This document shows, one piece after another, positions 52,113 through 62,193 of a stretch of 64,000 bases of DNA. A model generated the notes under the pieces. The model was given only the letters and a program-made list of their open reading frames with translations, did no database searches and was not told where the DNA came from. Source of the DNA: Deltaproteobacteria bacterium. Lineage in GTDB: Bacteria; UBA10199; DSSB01; JACPFA01. Positions within the stretch are counted from its first letter, which is position 1. Every line of letters begins with the position of its first letter. The stretch covers positions 1 to 64,000 of the forward strand of contig JACPFA010000010.1 in assembly GCA_016183235.1 (NCBI GenBank), in the 5' to 3' direction. A program made the translations under genes and the position numbers.

Positions 52113-54890
52113 ATGATTAAATTCTCAAAAAAATTAATGAGTTTGATTGCGGTTTTAGTTGTACTGGTAAGCGGTACTGCTTTTTTTCTAATCCAGTTCC
52201 CTGAATATGCCCCCTCGTGGCTTACCTGGGACAGTCTTGAACGTCATAAGGAACCCTCTGATTTTTCTCGAGCCGAGACCTTTAGCCAAACGCTTGAACT
52301 GGTTAATAAGTATTATTACGATAAATCCAACATCAATCCCCGCCAAATGTTGCGGGCTGCCATGCTGGCCCTAGGAAAGTCGGCTTCGGAGATTTTGGTG
52401 CGCTTTCCTGAAGAAGGGTCGCATTTTACGATTCAGGTGGCTGACCAAGAAAAAGGACTTCATATCCCCTTGTTAAAAAATCTCATGGATATCATTCCGG
52501 TTATACAAAAGGCCTTTGTCTTTATTGAAGATCATTACACAGGAGAAGTAGAACTGCGCAACCTAGAATACGCCGCTATTAATGGTGCACTCGAAAACCT
52601 CGATCCCCATTCTACCCTCTTAACACCTAAATTTTTTAGCGAATTTAAAACTCAAACCGAAGGTGAATTTGGTGGTTTGGGTATTGTCATTGGCATGCGT
52701 GATGGTGATCTCATGATCATCGCACCATTACCTGACACCCCCGCCTGGACAGCCGGGCTAAAACCTAAAGATAAAATTATTAAGATTGGTGATCAAGCCA
52801 CCGTCAACATGTCACTCAATGAAGCGGTTGAACTCATGCGTGGCAAAATAGGTACCAAAGTATCTTTGACAGTTGTCCGTGACCCTAACCCAGAACCCAT
52901 GACAGTACAACTAACCCGGGCGGTAATAAAAATTGTCAGCGTCCAGGCTAAGCTATTAGATGATGCCCTAGGGCAGGTGGCTTATATTAAAATTAAAAAT
53001 TTTCAAGAAGAAACCAAGGCCGAAGTTAAAAACAAACTAAAAAATCTAAGAGCCAGTGCCAAAAATTTTAAAGGCGTGATTCTTGATCTGCGCAATAACC
53101 CCGGTGGCTTGCTCAATCAAGCCATTCACATCTCTGATTTATTTTTAGAACGGGGCACGATTGTTTTAACCGTGGGTGCTGATGATAAAATTAAAGAAGT
53201 TGATGAAGCCAGGGCCTTTGGCACCGAACCCCCCTATCCCATGGTGGTGTTGGTGAATCAAAAAAGTGCCTCGGCTTCAGAAATTGTTGCTGGGGCTCTT
53301 AAAAATAATGACCGAGCGATCATTTTGGGTGAAACCACCTTTGGCAAAGGTAGCGTGCAATCGGTTTATACCCTTAAAGATGGGAGTGCGCTCAAACTCA
53401 CGATTGCCCAGTACCTCACGCCCGGTAATGAGTCTATTCAATCGGTAGGGATTATCCCCGATATTTTACTCACTCCTGCTTATGCAACTCCCGAAAAAAT
53501 CAAAATGTTGCCCGAAGAAGGCTTTAAAGAAAAAGATTTAGAAAAACATCTTAGTTCTACCCATAACAAAAACAACAAATCAACCTACACCATCACTCAT
53601 TTTATAGAAAACCCGCCCGACCCTGAATTAGAAGATGACGAAGCCGAAGAATACTCTGATAATGTCAACCTTGAAAAAGATTTTCCGGTTATTCTAGCCC
53701 AACAAATTATTTTACAAGCAAATCAGGTTGAACGCCCTGCCCTCATCGAAGCCTCTAAACCCTTAATCGAAAAGCTTGCCCAAACTGAAGAAAGTAAGAT
53801 TGGCGAACAATTAGCCAAAATAGGCATTGATTGGAGCGAAGGCACGGTAGCGGGTAACCCCAGGGCTAATGTCAGTTATCAAATTTATGATAGCCAACAC
53901 AACCCTCTCACTGCCATGCCAGCCGGAACCGAATCCTACTTAGAATTAAAAATAAAAAATGTGGGTGATGGTCAATTTTATCACCTCATTGCCAAAACAG
54001 AGTCTGAAAATTACCTTTTTAAAGGTAAAGAATTTGTATTTGGCAATTTAAAACCTAATGAAGAAAAAAGTTGGACTGTTAAAATTAAAATGCCCGAGGC
54101 CATGTTAAATCGGGAAGATATTATCACTTTTAAGTTCACCGAAGATAATCAAAAGGCCCCTGAACCCTTTGAAATTGTGGTCCCCCTACAAGCCCTCCCT
54201 CAACCACGTTTTGCTTTTAGTTATCAATTGATCGACGACGGCACGCTAGATTCACGTGGCAATGGCGACAAAAATATTGACCCCGGAGAAATCATCACTT
54301 TAAAATTTCAGGTTTATAATCAAGGCAGTGGGCCTAGCCTCGAAACTTCTTCAAATTTAAAAAATACCGAAGGCGAAAAGATTTTTTTGATCAAAGGCCG
54401 TGACAAATTGGGTCGACTCGATGTGGACCAATCCAAAGAAGCTCTCTTAAGATTTCAGGTAGCCAAAGATTACCCCAAAGATCAACTCAAACTTGAATTT
54501 GTGGTAAGCGATAACAAGTTATTAGAAACTCTTGGCCGCACCTTGATTTTCCAGATCAATAAAGCTTCTTTCGAGCTACCCATGGGTACTAAACTACAAC
54601 CTCCAACTTTAAATTTAGATTTAAATGCCCTAGCGCCCAGAACTGACAAAAAGAAACTCACCCTCAAGGGTAAAGCCCAAGATGACATGAGCATCAAAGA
54701 AATTTCGGTTTATTTGGGTGAAGAAAAAGTTTACCTAAAATATTTTAAAGACCCTAAGGTTGGTGGAAAAAGTCAAAATTTTAACACCGACATTGAACTT
54801 GCTAAGGATAAAAATCATTTGGTTACTGTCGTTGCCACCGACCATCAAGACTTTTCGACGAAGGAAAGTTTTTACGTGCTTAGGCATTAG
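52113..54890 (+). CDS. extended C-terminal-processing serine protease (S41, MXAN_5808-like)
   Basis: About 925 residues; start taken at the ATG at 52113, since an upstream GTG adds a non-signal leader. N-terminal membrane anchor (LMSLIAVLVVLVSGTAFFLI). A PDZ domain (~190-280, GLGIVIGMRDGDLMI, TPAWTAGLKPKDKI) precedes the S41 catalytic part: LDLRNNPGGLLNQA, ASASEIVAGALKN (Ser nucleophile), GETTFGKGSVQS (Lys). A ~400-residue C-terminal extension of beta-sandwich type follows, as in the large Myxococcus proteins of this class. It presumably processes or degrades exported proteins in the periplasm. Confidence 0.85.
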   Translation: MIKFSKKLMSLIAVLVVLVSGTAFFLIQFPEYAPSWLTWDSLERHKEPSDFSRAETFSQTLELVNKYYYDKSNINPRQMLRAAMLALGKSASEILVRFPEEGSHFTIQVADQEKGLHIPLLKNLMDIIPVIQKAFVFIEDHYTGEVELRNLEYAAINGALENLDPHSTLLTPKFFSEFKTQTEGEFGGLGIVIGMRDGDLMIIAPLPDTPAWTAGLKPKDKIIKIGDQATVNMSLNEAVELMRGKIGTKVSLTVVRDPNPEPMTVQLTRAVIKIVSVQAKLLDDALGQVAYIKIKNFQEETKAEVKNKLKNLRASAKNFKGVILDLRNNPGGLLNQAIHISDLFLERGTIVLTVGADDKIKEVDEARAFGTEPPYPMVVLVNQKSASASEIVAGALKNNDRAIILGETTFGKGSVQSVYTLKDGSALKLTIAQYLTPGNESIQSVGIIPDILLTPAYATPEKIKMLPEEGFKEKDLEKHLSSTHNKNNKSTYTITHFIENPPDPELEDDEAEEYSDNVNLEKDFPVILAQQIILQANQVERPALIEASKPLIEKLAQTEESKIGEQLAKIGIDWSEGTVAGNPRANVSYQIYDSQHNPLTAMPAGTESYLELKIKNVGDGQFYHLIAKTESENYLFKGKEFVFGNLKPNEEKSWTVKIKMPEAMLNREDIITFKFTEDNQKAPEPFEIVVPLQALPQPRFAFSYQLIDDGTLDSRGNGDKNIDPGEIITLKFQVYNQGSGPSLETSSNLKNTEGEKIFLIKGRDKLGRLDVDQSKEALLRFQVAKDYPKDQLKLEFVVSDNKLLETLGRTLIFQINKASFELPMGTKLQPPTLNLDLNALAPRTDKKKLTLKGKAQDDMSIKEISVYLGEEKVYLKYFKDPKVGGKSQNFNTDIELAKDKNHLVTVVATDHQDFSTKESFYVLRH

Positions 54891-54904
54891 TTTAATTCTG
54901 TATT

Positions 54905-55846
54905 ATGAAAATCATCTCTGGTTCAAAAAAATTCCCTAAAAAATCTATCAAAACCATCGTGGTATTAGGTAATTTTGATGGGGTTCATCTTGCCCACCAA
55001 AAAATGTTTCAATGGGCAAAAACTAAAGCCAAACTCTTAAGACTCAAAACAATTATTTATACCTTTTACCCCCACCCTGCCCTTGCCCTAGCCAGGGCAT
55101 CTGCCCCCAACATGATCATGACCCTTGAGCAAAAAATTGAGGCTATCCATGACCTAAAAATCCCCTATTTAGTTATTGAACCTTTTAATCTTAAATTTGC
55201 CCATCAAACTCCCGAAACCTGGTTTAACCATGTCATTGTAAAAAACCTGCATGCTGCCGCAGTGGTAGCGGGTTATGATTTTACTTTTGGTCGGCATCGC
55301 GTGGGTAATGTAGAACTGTTGCAAGAACTTTGCAAAGCTCACAACATAAAATGTTTCATCATGCATGCTTATTTAAAGGGTGAAACGCTAGTGAGTTCTT
55401 CGCAAATTCGCCACCTTGTTGAAACGGGGCAAGTTGAAAAAGCCAAAAATTTATTGGGGCGTTATTATTATATGGACGGGACTATCATTAGGGGAAAGGC
55501 GCGGGGGAAAAAATTGGGGATTCCCACAGCTAATCTTGCCCCTCAAAACACCTTAATTCCAACCACCGGAGTTTATGCTACAAAAGTGCGATTTAAAAAT
55601 CGTCTTTACCCTTCCGTCACTAATGTGGGTTTAAACCCCACCTTTGGTAAAAATCCACTTTCAATCGAAACTTATATTTTGAATTTCAAAAAAGATATTT
55701 ATGGAGAAAAAATACGTTTATACTTTTTAAGCCAAATCCGAGAAGAACGAAAATTTGAATCGATTGAAGCGCTCAAAACACAAATTGCCGAAGATATTAG
55801 ATTAGCTAAAAGAATAAATTTAAAAGCTAGTGCTTCGACAATTTAA
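54905..55846 (+). CDS. ribF: bifunctional riboflavin kinase/FAD synthetase
   Basis: 313 residues. The N-terminal FAD synthetase domain has VVLGNFDGVHLAHQKMF (the GxFDGxHxxH nucleotidyltransferase motif) and later SSSQIRHLVETGQV (C-terminal SSxxIR). The flavokinase domain begins MDGTIIRGKARGKKLGIPTANL (truncated: ends PTANL), with TNVGLNPTFG. Makes FMN and FAD. Follows the S41 protease after 14 bp, so perhaps in one transcript. The stop TAA and the last seven codons lie inside the left arm of the palindrome 55827-55934. Confidence 0.93.
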   Translation: MKIISGSKKFPKKSIKTIVVLGNFDGVHLAHQKMFQWAKTKAKLLRLKTIIYTFYPHPALALARASAPNMIMTLEQKIEAIHDLKIPYLVIEPFNLKFAHQTPETWFNHVIVKNLHAAAVVAGYDFTFGRHRVGNVELLQELCKAHNIKCFIMHAYLKGETLVSSSQIRHLVETGQVEKAKNLLGRYYYMDGTIIRGKARGKKLGIPTANLAPQNTLIPTTGVYATKVRFKNRLYPSVTNVGLNPTFGKNPLSIETYILNFKKDIYGEKIRLYFLSQIREERKFESIEALKTQIAEDIRLAKRINLKASASTI

Positions 55847-55934
55847 TTATTTTCTCTTTGAGAAAAATAATTAAACGCTCAGCACTAGTCCTGAGCGCTA
55901 TTGTAAGATAAAAATTAAGCTGTCGAAGGACTAG
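55827..55934. repeat. cloverleaf-like palindrome at the ribF end
   Basis: CTAGTGCTTCGACAATTTAATT pairs with the right arm (ending CTGTCGAAGGACTAG, 55934) with three mismatches. Inside are two hairpins: AATTATTTT/AAAATAATT and CGCTCAG/CTGAGCG. Layout as in family 1, sequence unrelated. Carries the ribF stop codon. Confidence 0.75.
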
Positions 55935-55935
55935 G

Positions 55936-56073
55936 CCTTGACGAATCTGTCATTGCGAACCCCTTGGGGGTCCTTCGGCGAGCCTCAGGATAAATTCCGC
56001 AATCTCTTCTGCCTGCCTGACCGACCGATGTCATTGCTTCACAGACGCTCGCAATAACATCCATTCATCAAGG
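55936..56073. repeat. palindrome around CATTGCGA repeats, next to the 56068 gene
   Basis: CCTTGACGAAT (55936-55946) pairs with ATTCATCAAGG (56063-56073). The interior holds TGTCATTGCGAACCCC, a CTTCGGCGAGCCTCAGGA segment and TGTCATTGCTTCACAG fragments. The right end supplies the stop of the 56068 gene. Confidence 0.65.
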
Positions 56074-57834
56074 TCCAAATTCATGCGACCAATTGCGCTG
56101 ACCCTCAGGGGGAGTGTCATCTTTGAATTGTTTACCCGCACCATTAAAATCAAAAGTCATGAGATAGCGTTGAGTGCCAAGCCCTGCGGCTAAATTCCCA
56201 ACAGCAGCACCCCCTATATGACACATTAACTTTTGCCATCCCTCTTTAGCCCCGGCTAAACGACAAATCCCATCACCCAAAGCAGCCCCGGCTGTAGTAG
56301 AAGCGCCAATTAAAAGCCAATCACGCGTTTCAGGATCATCCCACTCAACCCCTGCTGCCGCTCCCAACCCAATGGTAGCTGCCACCTCACCCAGCATGAG
56401 GTAAAAATAAGGATCTCGGGTCACCTTCTCTTCTTCTGCTTTAATTTCTTGCCAAGCGCTTTGCATTTCAAGCTTGAGCTCACTTAAGCCTGTCATTCCC
56501 TTTGGCTTAATCCAAGCCTTATCAAAAGGGACAAAAGTATTGCGATCAAAAATAACTACATCATTCTCTTTTGGATTAAACAATACATTCACGGCCCGCT
56601 GAATAGCTTGCATCCTCTTGCGCTTGGCAGCTAAATTTAAAAGCGTCCACTGCGGGCCTCTGACTTTAGAAATGAGATCTTCAAAGTTAACAATTAAATT
56701 GGGATGCCCTTGCACATATTCCACCTTAAGATGTATAAAAAGCTCATCAACTATTTTCGTACCATCGGAGTCGTCATGAAAATAACTAAAAGTAATCATA
56801 TTTCGCAAACCCTTAAGAGCAGCTTGCTCGTTGGGTAATTGAATCAAATCATGAATACCCCAATTATTCACATTAAGAAGAACTGTACCGGCAAGCCCGC
56901 TGGCATTGCTCTGATTTTCAACCAGCATCATTTGGAAAACAGCGGCCCCTAGTAACTGATAAAAATTAGGGAAATGCCCTTGTTTGATGTCATTAGCAAA
57001 GATCTGCTGATAGGTTTGGGCAAAACGAGTAAGTTCGGGGGTTAAAAGCTTGCTCCATAAAAGTTTATATTTCGCATCGGGTTCGAGGTTTTGAAGAGCG
57101 GGATCAAAGAACACCGTTATGAAAAGTTGGGTTAATACCTGGCTGAATTGTTCTTTTTGTTCAGGGGTTAAGGCCTGAATCATTTTATCAAAGGGTGAAC
57201 CATCTTCGGGTGGTAACTTCTTTAATGCAACACCTGCTGGAGTTGTTTCATCTTGAACAAATCTTCGAAAATGGGCGTTAAAACCTATACGAAAGTGATG
57301 TAATGCCTGAAGTAAAGTATGAAAATAATCAAAATTCTTGGCCTGCACACCTTCTAAAGTTCGACCTTCAGTCGAAAAATAATCGGATGGAATGGGAATT
57401 GTGAGCGCGCTATGAATAAATCTTTGCACTCTCTCAGTAAAAGAATATACAGCATTGTCACGCCCCATGCTTTGCAGAACCTTATTGCCAATGATCCCTA
57501 AGCTGATTTGATCGGCAATAAAATCAAAATAATTATCGTTTTTGTATTTTTGTAAAAGAGGATGTTCGCGAAAAGTCTTTTGAGCCTTTAAATAATCTAA
57601 CAAGGGCTGATATTCAAAGGTATAAGAAGAACTGTTTATGGTAGCATTCCACTTCTCTCCAGGTGACTTTCCATTGATGGTCACACCAACGGTTTCAACC
57701 GATTGAATGGGATTTTGAGAAACATCAGCCACCGTAACCGACAACTCACAAGTCTTGTCTTTAGGAGAACCGTTCTCTTTGAGACAACCATCTGACAATA
57801 AATCAATATCAATAATTTGGAAATCACTATTCAA
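56068..57834 (-). CDS. large protein with C-terminal glycine-rich hydrophobic segments (1)
   Basis: 588 residues with no signal sequence. Helix-rich body, then near the C-terminus LGAAAGVEWDDPETRDWLLI, STTAGAALGDGICRLAG and HIGGAAVGNLAAGLG, alternating hydrophobic and Gly-rich stretches, ending in RNWSHEFGP. The 57831 protein ends in the same way (RNWEGVFGP then 13 more residues) and has equivalent hydrophobic segments, so the two are paralogous. Overlaps the 57831 gene stop by 4 bp. The stop codon comes from the palindrome end. Role unknown, possibly membrane-inserting. Confidence 0.6.
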   Translation of the reverse strand: MNSDFQIIDIDLLSDGCLKENGSPKDKTCELSVTVADVSQNPIQSVETVGVTINGKSPGEKWNATINSSSYTFEYQPLLDYLKAQKTFREHPLLQKYKNDNYFDFIADQISLGIIGNKVLQSMGRDNAVYSFTERVQRFIHSALTIPIPSDYFSTEGRTLEGVQAKNFDYFHTLLQALHHFRIGFNAHFRRFVQDETTPAGVALKKLPPEDGSPFDKMIQALTPEQKEQFSQVLTQLFITVFFDPALQNLEPDAKYKLLWSKLLTPELTRFAQTYQQIFANDIKQGHFPNFYQLLGAAVFQMMLVENQSNASGLAGTVLLNVNNWGIHDLIQLPNEQAALKGLRNMITFSYFHDDSDGTKIVDELFIHLKVEYVQGHPNLIVNFEDLISKVRGPQWTLLNLAAKRKRMQAIQRAVNVLFNPKENDVVIFDRNTFVPFDKAWIKPKGMTGLSELKLEMQSAWQEIKAEEEKVTRDPYFYLMLGEVAATIGLGAAAGVEWDDPETRDWLLIGASTTAGAALGDGICRLAGAKEGWQKLMCHIGGAAVGNLAAGLGTQRYLMTFDFNGAGKQFKDDTPPEGQRNWSHEFGP

Positions 57835-59951
57835 AAGGAACTCCCAAATTGAAAATAGGTTCTAACTTTAGGGAGGCTAAGTGGGCCAAATACACCTTCC
57901 CAATTGCGAGTGCCATTATCCGCAGGCAAAACTCCTGTTGCCTCTTCTTCTACTCCAACGGCACCCCACAAAATCCCTGCCGTGGTGCCCGCAGCAATAC
58001 CCCCTAAGAGAGTGGGCCAAAACCAGCGATCTTCATCCCAATTATATTGAGGGTTCCCGTAGTAATTAATGAACTCGCCGGTCGACACACCAAGCCCTGC
58101 TGCTGTAACCGTAGCCGACGCGTAACAGCCATGAGACCTTCCCTTCAAACCACAAACGACGCCAGTAGCAACCCCACCTAAAATCGTAATGACTGCTGGA
58201 GTAAATTGCACCCAAGGGCGAAAGGGGTTGGGGGTCGAGGGTGTGCTATTAAACTCTAAAAGATTTTCATTGATCCATTGCACCACGAAACCCATGTCTC
58301 GCCTGGAAGCAGCATGGTGGTGAAGATTATAAGAATATTGGAGATTATAAACATATTGCAGTTTACCCTTCGAAAAAGACAATAAGCAAGGCACATCGCG
58401 TAACCGGGCATTAAGAAATACATTACTTAATTGATCGAGCACTTTAAAAAATTGCCCGCGTATATATTCCCTTAGTTGGGCCTCATTTAAATTTTTATCT
58501 TGAATCGCCTCCCAGGCACTTTTAGGAAAATTAATTTTAAGGTAGTCTTGTAAATCAGCCTTGGAAAGTTTATCGGTAATCCCTTCTATTTTTTCATCCA
58601 ATCGTTTTAAATCTTCGAGAATGGCCTCTCCATCAGCCCCTTCTTCGGCCAATTCACCTGCTGAGGTAAATTTTGTGTGCTTAAAGAAAATTGTTACCAC
58701 CGTACGCCCGATGGGCGAAGTTGTGTAAAGCCGCTCGATGGTGGCAACAAAGGCCTCTTGGCCAGAAAAGTCGGCTTGTTTTGATTGAACTAATAAATGG
58801 GATAGATTGGCCTGCTTAGCTTCTAAAAAATGTTTTTCTAAACTACCTGCCCTCTGGATGAGTCTTAAACGACCGGCAATAGAATCGGGAATCTTTTGCC
58901 ATAAATGAGCACTATTCGGCCCCTTACGCACGATATCTTTAAAAATGCCTGCCACCTCTGATAAAGAAGTAAAAAATTCTTCTACCCCATCCCCCTTCCC
59001 TTCACGGACGCTTAAGTCTTTGGCATAAATGCTGGCAGCTGTGATGATGACCTCGTTTAAAACCAAACTTAAATCTGTTTGTTCGTTGGTAAAATAGGCT
59101 TTGCCATCTTCGGGCGAAGATTCGTTGGGCACCCACTCTTCAAATAAGATCTTCGCTGCTACATTCTCCAAGACCTTCACCAGTTGACTTCGGACCGATC
59201 GCAACTCTGCCGGGATACTTTTTGCGTTGGCATATTTAAAAACAAAATTAAACTTTTCTGTAAAAAGATAAACCAATACCGCCAAAGCCTTGATTTTTGC
59301 TAAACGGGCTCGCTGATCCTCAGTTAAATAAATTTTGAGGGGATTCTCTAAACCAACCTCAATTGAATCAACATCTTCATATTTAAGACTTAAGTTTAAG
59401 ACACTATCAATAATGCCCGAAAGCTCTAAAGATAACCTCATTTCTCCTTCAACCCCAAAGGTGATTTTTTGCACTAAATCGACCACCATCTTTTTTAATA
59501 ATTCCTTACCCAAATGATATTGCCCTGACTCTGGCCCCCATACGGTATAGTCGGTAATAATTTCATTGAGTTTAGGCCATTGGTCTTCAAAAACACTACT
59601 GTCGGCTTGAATAGAAATCTGATTTTGCAAAGAGATAACGGCCCGCATGGATTGGTTTAAACCTTGCACCACTCGATCATCCCAAAGGGCAACAAGGGTT
59701 TTCTCACCAGGATAAGGTTGGAGAGTAAATTCAAATACTCCCCCCGGCGCACGTTTAGCAGAAAGAGGAAGTTCTACATAGAGTTTAGCCAGGTCCCTAC
59801 TAGCTGAGTAATAAGTGCCATTGAGCAAACAAGGGTCTGCCTTCTTGCCGTTTGGCTTTGTTGGATTAAGTGGTGGTTGTAGGCATTTTTGCAAATCGCC
59901 TTGATCAAAGCGAAAATGCAAATAGCGGATACCATCGTCGCCGTCGGCCAT
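57831..59951 (-). CDS. large protein with C-terminal glycine-rich hydrophobic segments (2)
   Basis: 706 residues, paralogous to 56068. Begins MADGDDGIRYLHFRFDQGDL; an N-terminal beta-rich domain (~1-115, with SASRDLAKLYVELPLS) is followed by a long helical body. C-terminal hydrophobic Gly-rich stretches: FTPAVITILGGVATGVVCGL, TAAGLGVSTGEFI, LLGGIAAGTTAGILWGAVGV. Ends RNWEGVFGPLSLPKVRTY.... No signal peptide. Translationally coupled to 56068 (4-bp overlap). No known family; the tail could insert into a membrane. Confidence 0.6.
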   Translation of the reverse strand: MADGDDGIRYLHFRFDQGDLQKCLQPPLNPTKPNGKKADPCLLNGTYYSASRDLAKLYVELPLSAKRAPGGVFEFTLQPYPGEKTLVALWDDRVVQGLNQSMRAVISLQNQISIQADSSVFEDQWPKLNEIITDYTVWGPESGQYHLGKELLKKMVVDLVQKITFGVEGEMRLSLELSGIIDSVLNLSLKYEDVDSIEVGLENPLKIYLTEDQRARLAKIKALAVLVYLFTEKFNFVFKYANAKSIPAELRSVRSQLVKVLENVAAKILFEEWVPNESSPEDGKAYFTNEQTDLSLVLNEVIITAASIYAKDLSVREGKGDGVEEFFTSLSEVAGIFKDIVRKGPNSAHLWQKIPDSIAGRLRLIQRAGSLEKHFLEAKQANLSHLLVQSKQADFSGQEAFVATIERLYTTSPIGRTVVTIFFKHTKFTSAGELAEEGADGEAILEDLKRLDEKIEGITDKLSKADLQDYLKINFPKSAWEAIQDKNLNEAQLREYIRGQFFKVLDQLSNVFLNARLRDVPCLLSFSKGKLQYVYNLQYSYNLHHHAASRRDMGFVVQWINENLLEFNSTPSTPNPFRPWVQFTPAVITILGGVATGVVCGLKGRSHGCYASATVTAAGLGVSTGEFINYYGNPQYNWDEDRWFWPTLLGGIAAGTTAGILWGAVGVEEEATGVLPADNGTRNWEGVFGPLSLPKVRTYFQFGSSF

Positions 59952-60029
59952 TAAGCTAGCCCCCCAAATTGTGTTTTCTAATAAATATTAAGATCCCCAG
60001 GGTTTCTTTTAAAATCGTATGGGATGATT

Positions 60030-60953
60030 TTAAGTTGCTAAAAATTTAAAATATTCAAGGGTTTTGGCTAAACCTTCGTTTAGGTTTACTTGGGGTTCCC
60101 ACCCCAAGTCTTTTTTGACCTTTTGATAAGAAATAACACTGCGTTGCTGCTCCCCAGGGCGGGCTGGGGCATAATGGGGTTTGAGCGCTTCTGGCAATAA
60201 ACGCTGCAATGCTTGCCAAAGGCCTTTAACCGAGGTTTCTTGCGCAGTGCTGACATTATATTCCCCTACTTTTGTGCCCTGCATAGCCAATTGGGCTGCA
60301 TTGACCACATCCCCCACAAAAACAAAGTCACGGGTTTGCAAGCCATCACCAAAGATGGTCACCGGGTCACCGGCCAGTAGTTTAGCACAAAAAATAGCCA
60401 CCACCCCGGCCTCGCCATGGGGGTTTTGCCTGGGCCCATAAACATTGCTCAATCTTAAGCAAACATAAGGGAGCTGATAATTTTTATAATAAAAATAGAG
60501 GTATTTTTCGCCTAACAATTTTGTGATGCCATAGGGAGACTCAGGGTACGTGGGGTGAGTTTCAGTGGCTGGGAACTCTTGTTGTTCGCCATAAAGAGCC
60601 CCACCCGTTGAAGCAAAGATGACCTTTTGGGTACCGGCTTTCACGCAATTTTGCAGTAAATTGAGGGTACCCAACCCATTGACCTCACAATCAAAACGAG
60701 GGTCGGCCACGGATTTACGCACATCCATCTGGGCTGCCATATGGATCATGATTTCAGGGCAAAACTCTTGAAAGACCGCTTCAACTTCACTGGCCCGAAT
60801 ATCAAGATGGTAAAATTTTGAATTTGGATTAATATTTTCTTTTTTGCCGCTAAAAAGATTATCTAAAATGGCCACTTCGTAACCCAACTCTAAACAACGG
60901 TCTTGAGTATGGCTACCAATGAACCCCGCCCCACCGGTGATTAAAACGCGCAT
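60030..60953 (-). CDS. NAD-dependent epimerase/dehydratase (UDP-glucose 4-epimerase-like)
   Basis: About 307 residues, start at the ATG at 60953, with GAGGAG upstream; the GTG nine bases earlier overlaps that site. Extended SDR fold: ITGGAGFIGSHTQDR (GxxGxxG), Asp pair after IDNLFSGK, YGITKLLGEKYLY with YxxxK, and SNVYGPRQNPHGEAG. Of the UDP-sugar epimerase type; whether it acts on glucose, N-acetylglucosamine or another sugar is unknown. It is divergent from nadA. Confidence 0.82.
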   Translation of the reverse strand: MRVLITGGAGFIGSHTQDRCLELGYEVAILDNLFSGKKENINPNSKFYHLDIRASEVEAVFQEFCPEIMIHMAAQMDVRKSVADPRFDCEVNGLGTLNLLQNCVKAGTQKVIFASTGGALYGEQQEFPATETHPTYPESPYGITKLLGEKYLYFYYKNYQLPYVCLRLSNVYGPRQNPHGEAGVVAIFCAKLLAGDPVTIFGDGLQTRDFVFVGDVVNAAQLAMQGTKVGEYNVSTAQETSVKGLWQALQRLLPEALKPHYAPARPGEQQRSVISYQKVKKDLGWEPQVNLNEGLAKTLEYFKFLAT

Positions 60954-61018
60954 GCACTTCACTCCTCAATATGACAGCAATTGACTAAGTCTGTTTCACA
61001 GAGTTAAGCTAAAACACA

Positions 61019-61936
61019 ATGGACGTTATTGAGCAAATATTAAAAGAAAAAAAGCGGCTTAACGCCACCATAGTCGCCCACTATTATCAAGAACCCGCTA
61101 TCCAAGAATTGGCGGATTTTGTAGGGGACTCGTTGGCTTTGGCCCAATATTGTGAAAAAAATAACCAAGCCACGATTGTGTTTTGTGGTGTAAAGTTCAT
61201 GGCTGAAACCGCTAAGATTTTAAACCCCCATAAAAAAGTTTTGCTGCCCGATTTAGACGCTGGCTGTTCCTTGGCCGATAGCTGCCAGCCCGCACCGTTT
61301 CAATATTTCAAATCCAAACTCAACAACCCTTATGTTGCCATGTATATCAATTCGAACGTTGAAATTAAGGCCTTAAGCGATGTGATTGTCACCAGCAGTA
61401 ATGCCGAAAAAATTATTCGTTCTATCCCCAAAGATCGCACGGTTTTATTTGGCCCAGACCGCCATCTGGGAAATTATTTGGTCAAGAAAACTGGCCGCGA
61501 AATGGTGTTGTGGCAAGGGGTGTGCATTGTTCATGAAACATTTAATTTAAAAAAATTGTTAGAATTAAAGCTAGACTATCCCGAAGCCCTGGTCATTGCC
61601 CACCCAGAATGCGAAGAAAATATTCTGGCCCACGCTGATTTTATTGGGTCAACCAGCAAATTATTGCAATTTACAAAAGAAGATAAACACTCCACCTTCA
61701 TTGTTTTGACCGAATCAGGGATTATTCATCAAATGAAGAAGGCCTCTCCTCAAAAAGTTTTTGTAGAAGGCCCCAACCAATCGGGCTGCTCGTGCAACGA
61801 ATGCCCCTACATGCGGCTCAACACCTTAGAAAAGCTACTCGCCTGCATGAAAAACGAAACCCCCGAAATCATCATCGAAGAAAGCTTGCGCCTCCAAGCC
61901 TACCTTCCCCTCAAAAAAATGCTCGAACTCTCTTAA
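61019..61936 (+). CDS. nadA: quinolinate synthase A
   Basis: 305 residues, of normal length. It condenses iminoaspartate with DHAP to quinolinate in NAD synthesis. The three [4Fe-4S] Cys expected are C83 (AGCSLADSC), C169 (LWQGVCIVH) and one of C257/C259/C262 in GCSCNECPYM; the extra Cys are variable. HYYQEPAIQELADFVGDSL and HPECEENI are family motifs. Divergent from the epimerase gene, with a 65-bp gap. Confidence 0.94.
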   Translation: MDVIEQILKEKKRLNATIVAHYYQEPAIQELADFVGDSLALAQYCEKNNQATIVFCGVKFMAETAKILNPHKKVLLPDLDAGCSLADSCQPAPFQYFKSKLNNPYVAMYINSNVEIKALSDVIVTSSNAEKIIRSIPKDRTVLFGPDRHLGNYLVKKTGREMVLWQGVCIVHETFNLKKLLELKLDYPEALVIAHPECEENILAHADFIGSTSKLLQFTKEDKHSTFIVLTESGIIHQMKKASPQKVFVEGPNQSGCSCNECPYMRLNTLEKLLACMKNETPEIIIEESLRLQAYLPLKKMLELS

Positions 61937-61960
61937 CTCTTCACTACAAATCGCAGCACC

Positions 61961-62180
61961 TAAAAAGTCTTCTTGAAGGGCCGCAAGGGGGCAGCTTGAG
62001 AACCCGCACCCGTGAAGCCTACTCGGCCAAAAAAATCCTTTATTTTTGGTTGAATTAGAGTACTCCTCTGTCGTCCTCTAATTCAAAAAAATAATAGGAT
62101 TTTTTTGACCTCCTACGTCTTCACTCCCGTGCTACAGGTTCTCAAGCTGCCCCCTTGCGGCCCTTCAAGAAGACTTTTTA
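61961..62180. repeat. palindromic element, family 4, copy c
   Basis: TAAAAAGTCTTCTTGAAGGG... (61961-62004) and the exact complement (62137-62180) are perfect over 44 bp. The core has AGTACTCCTCTGTCGTCCTC (family 4 inverted). Left hairpin of a twin with 62194-62419; left boundary CAAATCGCAGCACC. Confidence 0.9.
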
Positions 62181-62193
62181 TATTTCTTCAAAT

